The notes beneath the pieces are model-generated. The model did no database searches, was not told where the DNA came from, and was given only the letters and a program-made list of their open reading frames with translations. This document shows positions 55,019 to 64,000 of a stretch of 64,000 bases of DNA, piece by piece. This stretch comes from Colwellia chukchiensis. Its GTDB lineage: Bacteria > Pseudomonadota > Gammaproteobacteria > Enterobacterales > Alteromonadaceae. The position numbers and the translations under genes are program-made. Location: positions 1-64,000 of the forward strand of contig NZ_NBOC01000004.1 in NCBI RefSeq assembly GCF_002104455.1. Direction: 5' to 3'. Every line of letters starts with the position of its first letter. Within the stretch, counting starts at the first letter, position 1.

Positions 55019-55135
55019 TAGCCTAAAGCTCAAGTTAAAGTGTTAATTGAGCTTAACGCATTCCTGCTTATATATTCATTTGCCGTCATATAACTGCTAA
55101 ACTTAGGCTTTTGTTACTATTGCTTTGAGTTCGTT

Positions 55136-58100
55136 TTGTCTAAAATCTCTCCTGAAAATCCTGTTACGCCTAAACAACAACCTCAGTCTGATCAAGAAAG
55201 CTTAAACATTAATGCGTTATTTTCGCTGTTAACACAGGTTAAGCAATCAGATAAAGCGCGCTTGAGAAAACGCTTATTAGGCGTGAAAAAGATAGCGAAT
55301 GCCACAAAACAGGCAAAAGCGTTGCAACAAATTGCTCATGCCATTGAACAATCAATCGCCAATAAACAATGGCGCTTAGCCAATATCCCAAGCATAAACT
55401 TTCCAGAAGGTCTGCCTGTTTCAGACAATGTTGAGGTAATTGCTAAGGCGATAAGTGAAAACCAGGTGGTGATTATTGCCGGTGAAACTGGCTCGGGAAA
55501 AACCACACAAATTCCCAAAATTTGCTTACAGCTTGGTCGCGGTGTAGATGGCTTGATAGGTCATACACAACCGCGCCGCATTGCTGCAAGAACCGTTGCC
55601 AATCGTATCGCTGATGAGTTAGGAACTAAGTTAGGCGCGACCGTGGGCTATAAAGTGCGATTTAATGACCACGTCAGTGAGCAAAGCTATATTAAGCTAA
55701 TGACGGACGGAATTTTATTGGCTGAAATGCAAAAAGATCGCTTATTGCGCCAATACGATACCCTAATTATTGATGAAGCCCATGAGCGTAGTTTGAATAT
55801 TGACTTTATTCTCGGCTATTTACGGCAAATATTGCCAAGACGGCCAGATTTAAAAGTCATTATTACCTCTGCGACCATAGACCCAGAAAAATTTGCCAAA
55901 CACTTTGCCAATGAGCGTGGTGAGCTAGCACCTATGATAAGCGTGTCAGGGCGCACTTATCCGGTTGAGATGCGCTATCGACCGCTGCATGAGTCAAGTG
56001 ATAGCAATGACAACGAAAACGATGTTATTACGGGTATTCTTAATGCGGTAGATGAGTTAAGTGCTGACAGTCAGGGAGATATTTTGGTATTCCTCAATGG
56101 TGAGCGAGAAATTCGAGATACCGCACGAGCACTAGAAAAAGCCAATTTGCGCCATAGCAATATTTTGCCCTTATATTCACGCTTAACCATAGCAGAGCAA
56201 AACTTAATTTTTAAGCCTCACAGTGGTCGTAATATCGTTTTAGCAACAAACGTCGCCGAAACGAGTTTAACTGTGCCTGGCATTAAATATGTCATTGACC
56301 CAGGTACGGCAAGGATCTCCCGCTATAGCTACCGCACAAAAGTACAACGGCTGCCAATTGAGCCAATTTCACAAGCCAGTGCTAATCAGCGTGCTGGACG
56401 ATGTGGCCGGGTATCATCGGGGGTTTGTATTCGCCTGTATTCAGAAGAAGACTTTTTAAATCGTCCAGAGTTTACCGATCCGGAAATATTGCGCACCAAT
56501 TTAGCCACCGTTATATTGCAAATGCTGGCGTTAGATTTAGGTGAGATTGCCAATTTTCCTTTTGTACAAGCCCCAGATAATCGCAATATCAATGACGGAG
56601 TGCGGCTATTAGAAGAGTTAGCGGCTATAGATGCCAGTAGCAAAGGTGTTAGGTTAACGGCTATTGGTCGGTCGTTGGCAAAGTTTCCGGTAGACCCACG
56701 CTTGGCAAAAATGATCTTAACCGCCGTGGATTTAGGCTGTATAGAGCAGGTAATGATAATCGTTAGCGCGTTAAGTATTCAAGATCCGCGTGAGCGGCCA
56801 CACGAAAAACAGCAAGCAGCAGATGAAAAACACAGTCGCTTTAAAAACAAGCAGTCCGATTTTATAAGTTTATTGTCACTATGGGCTTATATTGAACAGC
56901 AGCAAAAGCAGCTTAGCAATAATCAGTTTCGCCGGTTATGTCAGAAAGAGTTTTTGTCTTATGTGCGTATTCGTGAGTGGCAAGATATATATAGCCAACT
57001 AACGCATGCACTACGAGAATTGAAAATTCCCATGAGCCGAGTTGAACTAGACTTCACTGAAGATAAAGACCCTAAGCAAGCAAACCCCAAGCTAGATATT
57101 GTGCATCAAGCGATATTGTCGGGCTTGTTAAGTCATATTGGTCAGCTTGAAGAAAACCGCGAATATAAAGGTGCGCGCGGCAGTAAGTTTTTTGTTTTTC
57201 CAGGCTCCGCGTTAGCCAAAAAATCACCCAAATGGCTAATGGCAGCCGAGCTTGTAGAAACCAGTCGCTTATTTGCCCGTATGGCCGCAAAAATTGAGCC
57301 CCATTGGCTAGAGCAACTTGCGCCACACCTGCTTAAACACACTTACAGCGAGCCACATTGGGAGAAAAAGCAAGGGGCGGTTATGGCCTTTGAGCAAGTC
57401 TCACTTTATGGGTTAGTCATTGTCAGTAAGCGTAAGGTTAACTTTAATAAAATTGAGCCCGAGACATGCCGCGATATTTTTATTCGTGAAGCACTGGTTA
57501 ATGGCGACAGCACCATAAAAGAAGCTTTCTTAAATACTAATCGCCAACTAGTGGACGAAATTGAAGCGCTAGAGCAAAAAGCGCGCCGTAAAGATTTTTT
57601 GATTGAAGAGCAGCAGCTGGTTGATTTCTATAGTGAAAAACTTCCCTCAAATGTCATATGTCAGCGCAGCTTTTTGGCATGGTGGAAAAAGCAAAAACAA
57701 AGCAACGGCAAGTACTTAAACTTTAGCAAAGCGTTTTTATTAAAAGAAAGCGCGGTGATGTTATCGGCTAATGAATACCCTGAAACTTGGCAGCAGGGCA
57801 GTTTAACCTTGCCACTGAGTTATCATTTTAGCCCCGGTGATGTCGATGATGGTATCAGTGTTATGATCCCCGTTGGCATTTTAAATCAAATCGACAATCT
57901 TGGCTTTGATTGGTTGATTCCGGCATTAAGATTGGAGCTGATCACCGCTTTAATTCGCGGTTTACCTAAGTCGTTACGGCGCAATTTTGTCCCCGCACCT
58001 AACTATGCCCAAGCCTGTTTAGCGGCCTTGCCAAACACTGAGGAGCCTCTTACCTTAGCACTGGCCAAGCAATTATTGCGCATGACTGGCGTACGCTTGC

Positions 58101-59134
58101 CTGATGATGTTTGGCAAGGGGTTGAGTTAGTACCGCATCTTAGAATGAATTTTAAAGTTGTTAACGAGCAAGGCAAATTACTCAAGCATGGTCGTGATCT
58201 TGATGCTTTAAAAGACAGTTTACAAGGCAAAGTACAAGCATCAATTAAAAAGGTTGCCGATAAAGGCATTGAGCGCAGCAATATTGCTCAGTGGGACTTT
58301 GCGCATTTACCAAAAAGTTATGAGAAAAAAGTCGCGAATATCACCATAAAAGCATTCCCTGCACTAGTGGATAAAAATAAATCGGTGGCAATTGAGCTTT
58401 TCGAACATGAAAGTTTAGCGCAGCAAGCCATGTTAGATGGCGTCAGTCGCTTAATATTATTGAATATTCCGTCGCCGCTAAAATACTTGCAAGAAAAGCT
58501 GCCCAATAAAGCAAAGTTAGGTTTATATTTTAATCCCTTTGGTTCAATTAGTGATTTATTAGCAGATTGTATTGTGGCTGGATGTCAGTTTTTAGTTAAG
58601 GACTATGGCGAATTGCCACGCACTGAAGCAGAGTTTAATGCTTGTAAAGAACACGTGCGAGCAGAAATTGCCGATTGTGTGTTGAATGCGGCGATAAAAG
58701 TTGAACGGGTGTTGAGTTTAACACACCAGATTCAGAAAAAAATGAAAGGTAAAATGTCGCTTCAAGTTGTGCAATCTTATGGTGATATAAAAAGCCAATT
58801 AGAGGCGTTAGTTTTTAAAGGCTTTATTACCAAGGCAGGTTATCAACGCCTAGATGATATAGCGCGTTATTTAACAGCGATACAACGACGTTTAGAAAAA
58901 CTCAATATTGATCCAAACCAAGATCGCCTGAAAATGTTAGAGCTAGAAAAAGTACAAACAGCATTAGATAAGGCGGTTTCGCAACAGCCAAAAGGGCAAC
59001 CGCTTGCTGATGCTTTGGCACAAGGTTACTGGATGATAGAAGAGCTACGGGTATCACTTTTTGCCCAAAACTTAAAAACACCGTATCCAATTTCAGCCAA
59101 GCGCATACTGAATTATTTAAAAGAAAACAGTTGA
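55136..59134 (+). CDS. hrpA: ATP-dependent RNA helicase HrpA
   Basis: This 1332-residue DEAH-box RNA helicase matches E. coli HrpA (1300). Motifs: I AGETGSGKTTQIPKI (about residues 115-129), Ia QPRRIAARTVA, II DEAHERSLNIDFILGYL, III SATIDPEKF, V ATNVAETSLTVPGI and VI QRAGRCGR. The C-terminal half holds helicase-associated, OB-fold and DUF3418 regions; the latter begins near FNKIEPETCRDIFIREALVN. HrpA helps rescue stalled or collided ribosomes and process some mRNAs. The start TTG 55136 has only a weak ribosome binding site. It is preceded by the tandem repeats. Confidence 0.95.
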   Translation: MSKISPENPVTPKQQPQSDQESLNINALFSLLTQVKQSDKARLRKRLLGVKKIANATKQAKALQQIAHAIEQSIANKQWRLANIPSINFPEGLPVSDNVEVIAKAISENQVVIIAGETGSGKTTQIPKICLQLGRGVDGLIGHTQPRRIAARTVANRIADELGTKLGATVGYKVRFNDHVSEQSYIKLMTDGILLAEMQKDRLLRQYDTLIIDEAHERSLNIDFILGYLRQILPRRPDLKVIITSATIDPEKFAKHFANERGELAPMISVSGRTYPVEMRYRPLHESSDSNDNENDVITGILNAVDELSADSQGDILVFLNGEREIRDTARALEKANLRHSNILPLYSRLTIAEQNLIFKPHSGRNIVLATNVAETSLTVPGIKYVIDPGTARISRYSYRTKVQRLPIEPISQASANQRAGRCGRVSSGVCIRLYSEEDFLNRPEFTDPEILRTNLATVILQMLALDLGEIANFPFVQAPDNRNINDGVRLLEELAAIDASSKGVRLTAIGRSLAKFPVDPRLAKMILTAVDLGCIEQVMIIVSALSIQDPRERPHEKQQAADEKHSRFKNKQSDFISLLSLWAYIEQQQKQLSNNQFRRLCQKEFLSYVRIREWQDIYSQLTHALRELKIPMSRVELDFTEDKDPKQANPKLDIVHQAILSGLLSHIGQLEENREYKGARGSKFFVFPGSALAKKSPKWLMAAELVETSRLFARMAAKIEPHWLEQLAPHLLKHTYSEPHWEKKQGAVMAFEQVSLYGLVIVSKRKVNFNKIEPETCRDIFIREALVNGDSTIKEAFLNTNRQLVDEIEALEQKARRKDFLIEEQQLVDFYSEKLPSNVICQRSFLAWWKKQKQSNGKYLNFSKAFLLKESAVMLSANEYPETWQQGSLTLPLSYHFSPGDVDDGISVMIPVGILNQIDNLGFDWLIPALRLELITALIRGLPKSLRRNFVPAPNYAQACLAALPNTEEPLTLALAKQLLRMTGVRLPDDVWQGVELVPHLRMNFKVVNEQGKLLKHGRDLDALKDSLQGKVQASIKKVADKGIERSNIAQWDFAHLPKSYEKKVANITIKAFPALVDKNKSVAIELFEHESLAQQAMLDGVSRLILLNIPSPLKYLQEKLPNKAKLGLYFNPFGSISDLLADCIVAGCQFLVKDYGELPRTEAEFNACKEHVRAEIADCVLNAAIKVERVLSLTHQIQKKMKGKMSLQVVQSYGDIKSQLEALVFKGFITKAGYQRLDDIARYLTAIQRRLEKLNIDPNQDRLKMLELEKVQTALDKAVSQQPKGQPLADALAQGYWMIEELRVSLFAQNLKTPYPISAKRILNYLKENS

Positions 59135-59214
59135 ACACAGACAATGATTTGACAGCATGGGTTACGGTGAGTATAAGTAAAAGAGGATAATTATAAAAAC
59201 ACTCTGGAGTAGCA

Positions 59215-59514
59215 ATGGTTAATTACGATGATAAACGCAACTTTTATCGCATGATGTTAAACAGTGAAGTTACTGTGACCATTATTGACGACGAAGCTAA
59301 TAGTAAAATTACAGCCACCTGTCGAGATTTAAGTGCTACTGGAATTGCAATTGAGATGGAGCATCCGTTAGAGATGAACACTGCGGTGCACATTAGTGTT
59401 CAGTCGGCTAATAGCGCCGTTCAGCCGCTGGACGTAAAAGGTAAAGTGGTTCGTGTTAAAGAAGAGAGTAGTAACTGCTATCTGATTGGTATTAACATTT
59501 CAGAGATAGATTAA
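59215..59514 (+). CDS. Stand-alone PilZ-domain protein
   Basis: This 99-residue protein is a PilZ domain, which usually binds cyclic di-GMP. The RxxxR motif is KRNFYRM near residue 6 and the D/NxSxxG motif is CRDLSATGIAIEM near residue 39. Both key elements are present, so binding is plausible. It would control motility or biofilm functions through a partner. GGAG precedes the ATG. Confidence 0.85.
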   Translation: MVNYDDKRNFYRMMLNSEVTVTIIDDEANSKITATCRDLSATGIAIEMEHPLEMNTAVHISVQSANSAVQPLDVKGKVVRVKEESSNCYLIGINISEID

Positions 59515-59520
59515 AAGCGA

Positions 59521-59554
59521 TAGTCGTAGCGAACCATGGCATTCGCTACGACTA
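59521..59554. terminator. Perfect 13-bp stem between convergent genes
   Basis: TAGTCGTAGCGAA (59521-59533) pairs perfectly with TTCGCTACGACTA (59542-59554) around an eight-base loop. It lies between the PilZ gene and rlmI, which converge. It lacks a long T-run in either direction, so it is a probable bidirectional terminator or mRNA end hairpin. Confidence 0.65.
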
Positions 59555-59561
59555 GATAGTG

Positions 59562-60752
59562 TTATTCTACTTGGCAAACTAATCCTTTGAGGTAGTAACC
59601 TTCAGGATAATAAGACGCCACTGGGTGATCGGCAGCTTGATGTAAGCGATCAACGAAGTAGACATTTCTTTGCGCGTCTAGTGCCGCATCTGCCACCACT
59701 TTTTGGAATAAGTTACTCTCCATTAAGCCAGAACAAGAAAAGGTCAACAAGGTGCCATTGGGTTTAAGTAGTTGCATAGCGAGCATATTAATATCTTTAT
59801 AGCCACGACAAGCACCGGTTAACTGCGCCTTTGACTCGACAAATTTTGGCGGGTCGAGAATGATCATATCAAACGTGCGCTTTTCATCACGGTATTGGCG
59901 TAACAGTTTGAATACGTCTGCTTTAATAAACTCGATATTTTTATCTGTTAACTGGTTTAGTTCAACGTTTTGCTTAGCTAGTGCTAAAGCCGTGTCAGAT
60001 ACATCAACATTTATCACTTCTTTTGCGCCATTTGCCGCACAATGTAAGGCAAAGGTGCCGGTATACGAAAAACAATTTAGTACGCTTTTATTGTTGGCAT
60101 ATTTGCCTGCGGCAAGGCGCGAGTCTCGCTGATCTAAATAAAAGCCGGTTTTATGACCTTGAGCCACATCAACATGAATTTTAATGCCATGCTCTTCAAT
60201 AATGCACTCGGTCGACGCTTGTGGCTCGGTTAACCAACCTGTTACGGGTGTTAAGCCTTCTTTTTTACGCACATCAACGTCAGAACGTTCATAAATATGA
60301 CAATTAGGATAGAGCTCTTTAAGGCAATTAACTAAGGTGTAACGGTGAAAATCAGCACCAGCACTGAGTAACTGACAGACAATAAAATTGTCATATTTAT
60401 CTATGGTAATACCGGGTAAGCCATCTGATTCACCAGCGATTAGACGATAGCCGGTTAATTTACCTTGCGCAATAAACCAATCGCGTCTTTGCTGGGCGCT
60501 GAGCAGTTTTTTGCGAAAAAAGTCATGATCAATATTTTCATCAACATCATAACTCCAAACGCGAATACTAATTTGTGATTCAGGTGAGTATGCGCCCTTA
60601 GCGAGCCAATTGCCTTTACTATCAAAGATATCGACCGTTTCACCCAATAAGGGCTTTCCTTTAATTTTATTGATAGCTTGAGAAAAAATCCAAGGGTGTT
60701 TTCTACGTAATGATTTCTCACGAGCAACTTTTAAATAAATTCTTGCTGACAT
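59562..60752 (-). CDS. rlmI: 23S rRNA (cytosine1962-C5)-methyltransferase RlmI
   Basis: This 396-residue enzyme has the same length as E. coli RlmI. The N-terminal PUA RNA-binding domain starts [20 protein letters not shown]. The methyltransferase domain has [23 protein letters not shown] site [19 protein letters not shown], acidic VINVDVSD, and [17 protein letters not shown] with TFSCSGLM; the Cys near the end is the likely nucleophile/base. It would methylate C1962 of 23S rRNA. It is transcribed toward the PilZ gene. Confidence 0.92.
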   Translation of the reverse strand: MSARIYLKVAREKSLRRKHPWIFSQAINKIKGKPLLGETVDIFDSKGNWLAKGAYSPESQISIRVWSYDVDENIDHDFFRKKLLSAQQRRDWFIAQGKLTGYRLIAGESDGLPGITIDKYDNFIVCQLLSAGADFHRYTLVNCLKELYPNCHIYERSDVDVRKKEGLTPVTGWLTEPQASTECIIEEHGIKIHVDVAQGHKTGFYLDQRDSRLAAGKYANNKSVLNCFSYTGTFALHCAANGAKEVINVDVSDTALALAKQNVELNQLTDKNIEFIKADVFKLLRQYRDEKRTFDMIILDPPKFVESKAQLTGACRGYKDINMLAMQLLKPNGTLLTFSCSGLMESNLFQKVVADAALDAQRNVYFVDRLHQAADHPVASYYPEGYYLKGLVCQVE

Positions 60753-60909
60753 ATGGCTATACTTGTATTTAACAATAAGAATTGCGCGAGTTTAGTCAAA
60801 GCTTGGCTGAGGTGCAATGTTCAATTTTAACTATTTTTCATTTTAGGCGCAGCTTGCCAATGAGAATGCCAAATAATAAAAGTAAACGGCTTTTGCTAAG
60901 GTGAATGAG

Positions 60910-61179
60910 ATGAATGTTAGCTACATAGCACAGGTGCAAGGTAAAGTGCAGGGCGTTTATTTTCGCGCCTCTAGCCAACAAATGGCAATAGAATACGGAC
61001 TTAGCGGTTATGCGCGTAATTTACCCAATGGTGATGTTGAAGTCCTGATGTGCGGTACACAAGAAAATATCGACAAAATGCTTAACTGGCTTCAACACGG
61101 ACCACCGCAAGCCGAAGTTAGCCAAGTTGACGTGGAGCAAGTGCCATGGCAAGAGCATCACTTTTTTGCCATCAACTGA
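60910..61179 (+). CDS. yccX: Acylphosphatase
   Basis: This 89-residue acylphosphatase hydrolyses carboxyl-phosphate bonds. I start at ATG 60910, with AAGGTGA seven bases upstream; the in-frame GTG at 60901 would add three residues. QGKVQGVYFRASSQQMA contains the catalytic Arg and GYARNLPNGDVEVLMCG contains the catalytic Asn; both are essential in the family. The length is normal. It is divergent from rlmI and adjacent to a quinone oxidoreductase gene. Confidence 0.93.
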   Translation: MNVSYIAQVQGKVQGVYFRASSQQMAIEYGLSGYARNLPNGDVEVLMCGTQENIDKMLNWLQHGPPQAEVSQVDVEQVPWQEHHFFAIN

Positions 61180-61255
61180 TTTAAAGCATTGGGTTTAAGG
61201 GCAGGTTCAGGCAAAATAAAGTCGAAACCTTTAACCTTAAAAAACAGGAGCTAAC

Positions 61256-62236
61256 TTGCGTTATTTTGCTATTAATGACCAACAGCAATTACAGCTTGTT
61301 GAAACCAGTACGCCAGAAATTGCCAATGACGAATGTTTAATTCAAGTGAAGGCAATTGGTGTTAATCGCGCTGATATTTTGCAAAAGCAAGGGAAATATC
61401 CACCGCCGCCTGGTGAGTCAACTATTCTGGGGATTGAAGTTTGTGGCGACATAGTGGCAATAGGCCAAGGTGAGAGTACAAGTCACAATGGCCTGACCCT
61501 TGGTGATAGCGTAATGGCGATTGTACCCGGCGGTGCTTATGCCGAGTTTGTGAAAGTAAAAATTGCCCATGTGATAAAAAAGCCCGATCACTTTAGTTAT
61601 GCTGAAGGTGCGGCGATTGCAGAAGCGTTTTTAACGGCTTATCAATGTTTATTTACCATAGCTGATCTACAAGCAAACAGTAAAGTGCTGATCCATGCGG
61701 GTGCCAGTGGCGTTGGTACTGCAGCAATTCAATTGGCAAAACAGCGTGGTTGTCATGTTAGTGTGACGGTAGGTAGTGACGAAAAAGTAGCCGCCTGCAA
61801 AGCCTTAGGCGCTGATGAGGCGATAAACTACCAAGATACTGATTTTGCACTATGGGCAAAGCAGCATAAGTATCATTATGACGTCATTCTAGATGTAGTG
61901 GCTGGTGATTATGTAAATAAAAATATCAGTGTCTGTGCGCTAGATGGCCATATAGTTATTTTGTCTATGTTAGCCGGGCGATTCGCTGACAACATTGACG
62001 TTGCGCGAATGCTCGCTAAGCGCATAAATATCCATGCCACCACTTTGCGCAGTCGCAGTGATGACTATAAAGCAAAGTTAATCAAGGCTTTTAATCGAGA
62101 CTTTAAAGCAGCGCTTGAACAAGGGCATATAAAGCCAGTGATTTATCAGCAGTTTCCATGGCAAGATGTTGAACAGGCGCACCAAGTTATGGAAAACAAT
62201 GCTAATACGGGCAAGTTAATTCTTATCGTTGACTAA
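61256..62236 (+). CDS. NAD(P)H quinone oxidoreductase (PIG3/zinc-free MDR family)
   Basis: This 326-residue medium-chain dehydrogenase/reductase is zinc-free and related to PIG3/TP53I3 and Qor. IQVKAIGVNRADILQKQGKY and PPPPGESTILGIEVCGDIVA define the family. The Rossmann site is VLIHAGASGVGTAAIQLAKQ, and NADPH preference is suggested by TVGSDEKVAACKALGADEAI. Start TTG 61256 has AGGAG seven bases upstream. A strong terminator follows. Confidence 0.92.
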   Translation: MRYFAINDQQQLQLVETSTPEIANDECLIQVKAIGVNRADILQKQGKYPPPPGESTILGIEVCGDIVAIGQGESTSHNGLTLGDSVMAIVPGGAYAEFVKVKIAHVIKKPDHFSYAEGAAIAEAFLTAYQCLFTIADLQANSKVLIHAGASGVGTAAIQLAKQRGCHVSVTVGSDEKVAACKALGADEAINYQDTDFALWAKQHKYHYDVILDVVAGDYVNKNISVCALDGHIVILSMLAGRFADNIDVARMLAKRINIHATTLRSRSDDYKAKLIKAFNRDFKAALEQGHIKPVIYQQFPWQDVEQAHQVMENNANTGKLILIVD

Positions 62237-62260
62237 AGTTTACTAGTTAAGTGGTAATAA

Positions 62261-62300
62261 AAAAGCCCTAGCATTTGTATAAAAGCTAGGGCTATTTTTT
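62261..62300. terminator. Bidirectional Rho-independent terminator
   Basis: AGCCCTAGC (62264-62272) pairs perfectly with GCTAGGGCT (62285-62293), with an A-run before it and ATTTTTT after it, as expected for a terminator serving the convergent oxidoreductase and PEP-CTERM genes. Confidence 0.92.
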
Positions 62301-62319
62301 GAAAATCGGAAAAGTTAAA

Positions 62320-63060
62320 TTAAGACTTTTTTACTTTGGTTGTTGAGCGCTTTTGACGAGCAACGAGTCCTAACAAAGCTAAAGCCAATAGCACCATAGT
62401 TTGTGGCTCTGGTACCGTTGTTGATCCACAGTTAGATGTACAAGGCTGAGTTGTTCCACCAAAAAATGTTATATGTGATAGACCTCTCGGATTACCTTTT
62501 TTATTGAGTGGTGTTGTCCAGCTGCCACTAGTCACTGTTTTAGCTAAATTTAAGCACGCCAGTGTGAAAGTAGAGGGTTGACATGCATTACTTGCCTCTG
62601 GTGTGTTATCGACTAGCCAAAAAAGGTTGAAACCATTGCCCGCTTTTGCCGTCCAAAATTTAATCCCTGGAGAGCCACCAGTATAAGTCCATGTACCGGT
62701 TTTGTAGTTTTTCCCGACGTTACCAAAACTCCAATCGCTTTGTTGGATATCAGCTGCAAACTGGCCACTTTCTGTATAGCTAGGAGAGCTTCCATTCGTA
62801 TCAAATTTAGCGATAACATCGGCTAAATATACCGTATTTCCTAAATTATCATCGATCGCTATTCTACATGCATTAAAACCATTGTAACCATTGTATCCAG
62901 CTTCGTGAAATACGGCATTTTTTTTACTACTACAATCGTTTCCGCTGAAACTCGCACTTTGTAACGAGGTAAAGGTAGCCATACTTGGCATTGCTATTAA
63001 TACGCAAACGCAGGCAAGCAGAGCCTTAGACCATGTTTTAATTCGCTTATTAATGTTCAC
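62320..63060 (-). CDS. PEP-CTERM sorting-domain protein
   Basis: This 246-residue protein has a signal peptide (ALLACVCVLIAMPSMA) and a C-terminal PEP-CTERM signal: VPEPQTMV, a hydrophobic helix LLALALLGLVA and a basic tail (RQKRSTTKVKKS). The middle has several Cys residues (NDCSSKK, ACRIA, ACQPS, LACLN, PCTSNCGS) that could form disulfides, plus Gly/Trp-rich beta sequence (GTWTYTGGSPGIKF). The start is GTG 63060 with AAAGGA upstream. It is divergent from a PrsT-like gene, linking it to the same exosortase system. Confidence 0.88.
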   Translation of the reverse strand: MNINKRIKTWSKALLACVCVLIAMPSMATFTSLQSASFSGNDCSSKKNAVFHEAGYNGYNGFNACRIAIDDNLGNTVYLADVIAKFDTNGSSPSYTESGQFAADIQQSDWSFGNVGKNYKTGTWTYTGGSPGIKFWTAKAGNGFNLFWLVDNTPEASNACQPSTFTLACLNLAKTVTSGSWTTPLNKKGNPRGLSHITFFGGTTQPCTSNCGSTTVPEPQTMVLLALALLGLVARQKRSTTKVKKS

Positions 63061-63321
63061 TGGCTGTCCTTTTATTTAAACTGTTTTAATAATGCTTTGT
63101 TAGTTGATGTTAACAGATTGCAATAATTGTACCCAAATAATTTTTTTATTTTAAAGCAATAGCTTATAAATTCATAGCAAGCAGAGCAATTCATTATTGT
63201 AAAATAAACTGACACTTTTTTACCACACAAGGCAATTGTTAACTTATCAGCGTTTTTAAATTGCATTTTATGGTCATTAATGCGGATAATGTCATGATAC
63301 ATTAGCGAACATGATTGTGAT

Positions 63322-64000
63322 ATGACAAAACTAACTAGACGTTTTATTTTTTTAGTCTCTATTTGCTTAGCTATTGGCAGTAATGCCGCTGAACTTTATG
63401 AATTAGCAAACAAAAAGTTTAATGAACACCAATACGCTGAAGCTAAAATACATATAAAAAATTTATTAAAACAAGACCCGAGCAATATTGCCGCACGCTT
63501 TTTGTTAGTTGAGTTATTACTTGCTGATGAGCAAGCCGCGTTAGCGGAAACAGAATTAAACATCATTGCAGGCTTAGGGGGAGATCACAAACAAATCACG
63601 TTGCACCGCAGCAAAACTCTGCTCATGCAAAATAAGTACAATGAAGTGCTCAGCTTATTTGACGATAATTATATTGATCAAATCTTTGCTGCAAAAATGT
63701 ATGTACTTAAAGGTTTAGCCCACATAGGTTTAAGGCAACTTATTCTAGCCGAAGAAGCCTTTAATCAAGCCCTGCGCATTAATGCCAGTAACTTTGATGC
63801 TCAATTAGGTTTGGCGCAAATAAAAGTTAATCGTTTTCAATATGATGAAGCGAAAGCTATTGTCGAACAAGTGTTAGCAACGCCTTTTCCTCCGGAAAAA
63901 GCATGGTTTTTAAAAGCCACCATAGATCAGCATTTAGGTAATGTAGATAAAGCGTTAACAAGCATCAATAGTATTTTGATCAATAATCCGGAAAATGTTG
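63322..64000 (+). CDS. prsT: PrsT-like TPR protein of the PEP-CTERM system (5' part; continues beyond window)
   Basis: This open frame of at least 226 codons starts at ATG 63322 and runs off the window. A short signal peptide (FLVSICLAIGSNAA) is followed by TPR units such as LYELANKKFNEHQYAEAKIH, AAKMYVLKGLAHIGLRQLIL and KALTSINSILINNPENV. The pattern IKNLLKQDPSNIAARFLLVE then LLMQNKYNEVLSLFDDNYID follows the PEP-CTERM-associated PrsT family (long TPR lipoproteins). A typical lipobox Cys is not evident here. It probably supports exopolysaccharide or PEP-CTERM export. The upstream promoter would lie in 63061-63321. Confidence 0.82.
   Translation, partial: MTKLTRRFIFLVSICLAIGSNAAELYELANKKFNEHQYAEAKIHIKNLLKQDPSNIAARFLLVELLLADEQAALAETELNIIAGLGGDHKQITLHRSKTLLMQNKYNEVLSLFDDNYIDQIFAAKMYVLKGLAHIGLRQLILAEEAFNQALRINASNFDAQLGLAQIKVNRFQYDEAKAIVEQVLATPFPPEKAWFLKATIDQHLGNVDKALTSINSILINNPENV

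Larger units (their letters stand above)
54488..55135. other. Intergenic region carrying a tandem MITE-like repeat
   Basis: The 648 bases between the CBS gene and hrpA are almost filled by two 262-base repeats (54493-54754 and 54757-55018); the last 117 bases should contain the hrpA promoter. No gene is supported. Confidence 0.75.

Overview
The window looks like chromosomal DNA of an AT-rich (roughly 40% GC by eye) marine gammaproteobacterium of the order Alteromonadales, most likely near Colwellia or Thalassotalea. The reasons are the small lineage-associated proteins (DUF3087-, DUF5062- and DUF2986-like), a PEP-CTERM surface-protein system with its PrsT-type TPR protein, secreted tail-collar proteins, and the RecC-RecB-RecD, HrpA, RlmI and MiaE set. 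This placement rests on gene content and remembered family patterns, not on a database search. No tRNA, rRNA or CRISPR array was seen.

Layout. (1) 1-9 kb, accessory catabolic locus: the end of an IS256-family element has cut off a LysR-type regulator gene. Next come a TonB-dependent receptor, two overlapping sulfatase genes, a small DUF485 membrane protein and an ActP-like sodium:solute symporter. (2) 9-12 kb: lower homogentisate/tyrosine pathway (fumarylacetoacetase, a VOC protein, maleylacetoacetate isomerase). (3) 12-15 kb: an eight-heme cytochrome fused to TPRs, and a TehB-like methyltransferase. (4) 15.5-18.2 kb: three tandem paralogous secreted tail-collar proteins followed by a PEP-CTERM protein, closed by a perfect-stem terminator. 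(5) 18.4-25.1 kb: a complete nitric oxide reductase cluster in three transcription units (norQ-norE-norF, norC-norB, a short membrane-protein gene, then norD-dnrP). Each unit is preceded by an FNR/DNR-like dyad. (6) 25-37 kb: HDOD protein, miaE, a glycosyltransferase-like protein, a chemoreceptor, an AstE-like metallohydrolase and a MoxR/DUF58/transglutaminase operon. (7) 37-48 kb: nhaA, a degenerate repeat copy, then the recC-recB-recD operon with overlapping junctions. (8) 48-54.5 kb: small conserved genes, a crotonase, a periplasmic isoaspartyl peptidase, a CreA-like lipoprotein and a CBS protein. (9) 54.5-55.0 kb: two nearly identical 262-bp MITE-like repeats in tandem. (10) 55-64 kb: hrpA, a PilZ protein, rlmI, acylphosphatase, a quinone oxidoreductase, a second PEP-CTERM protein, and the start of a PrsT-like TPR gene that runs off the window.

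How the genes work together. NorC/NorB reduce NO to N2O, NorQ/NorD activate the enzyme and NorE/NorF are accessory membrane proteins; the upstream dyads point to control by an oxygen- or NO-sensing CRP/FNR-type regulator encoded elsewhere. The sulfatase locus probably imports sulfate esters through the TonB receptor, removes sulfate in the periplasm and takes up the product through the symporter. Its presumed regulator is broken by the IS. The most novel-looking items are the dispersed 262-bp repeat family (three copies, one degenerate), the triplicated secreted collar proteins beside a PEP-CTERM gene, the non-standard active-site motif in the first sulfatase, and the octaheme-TPR fusion.
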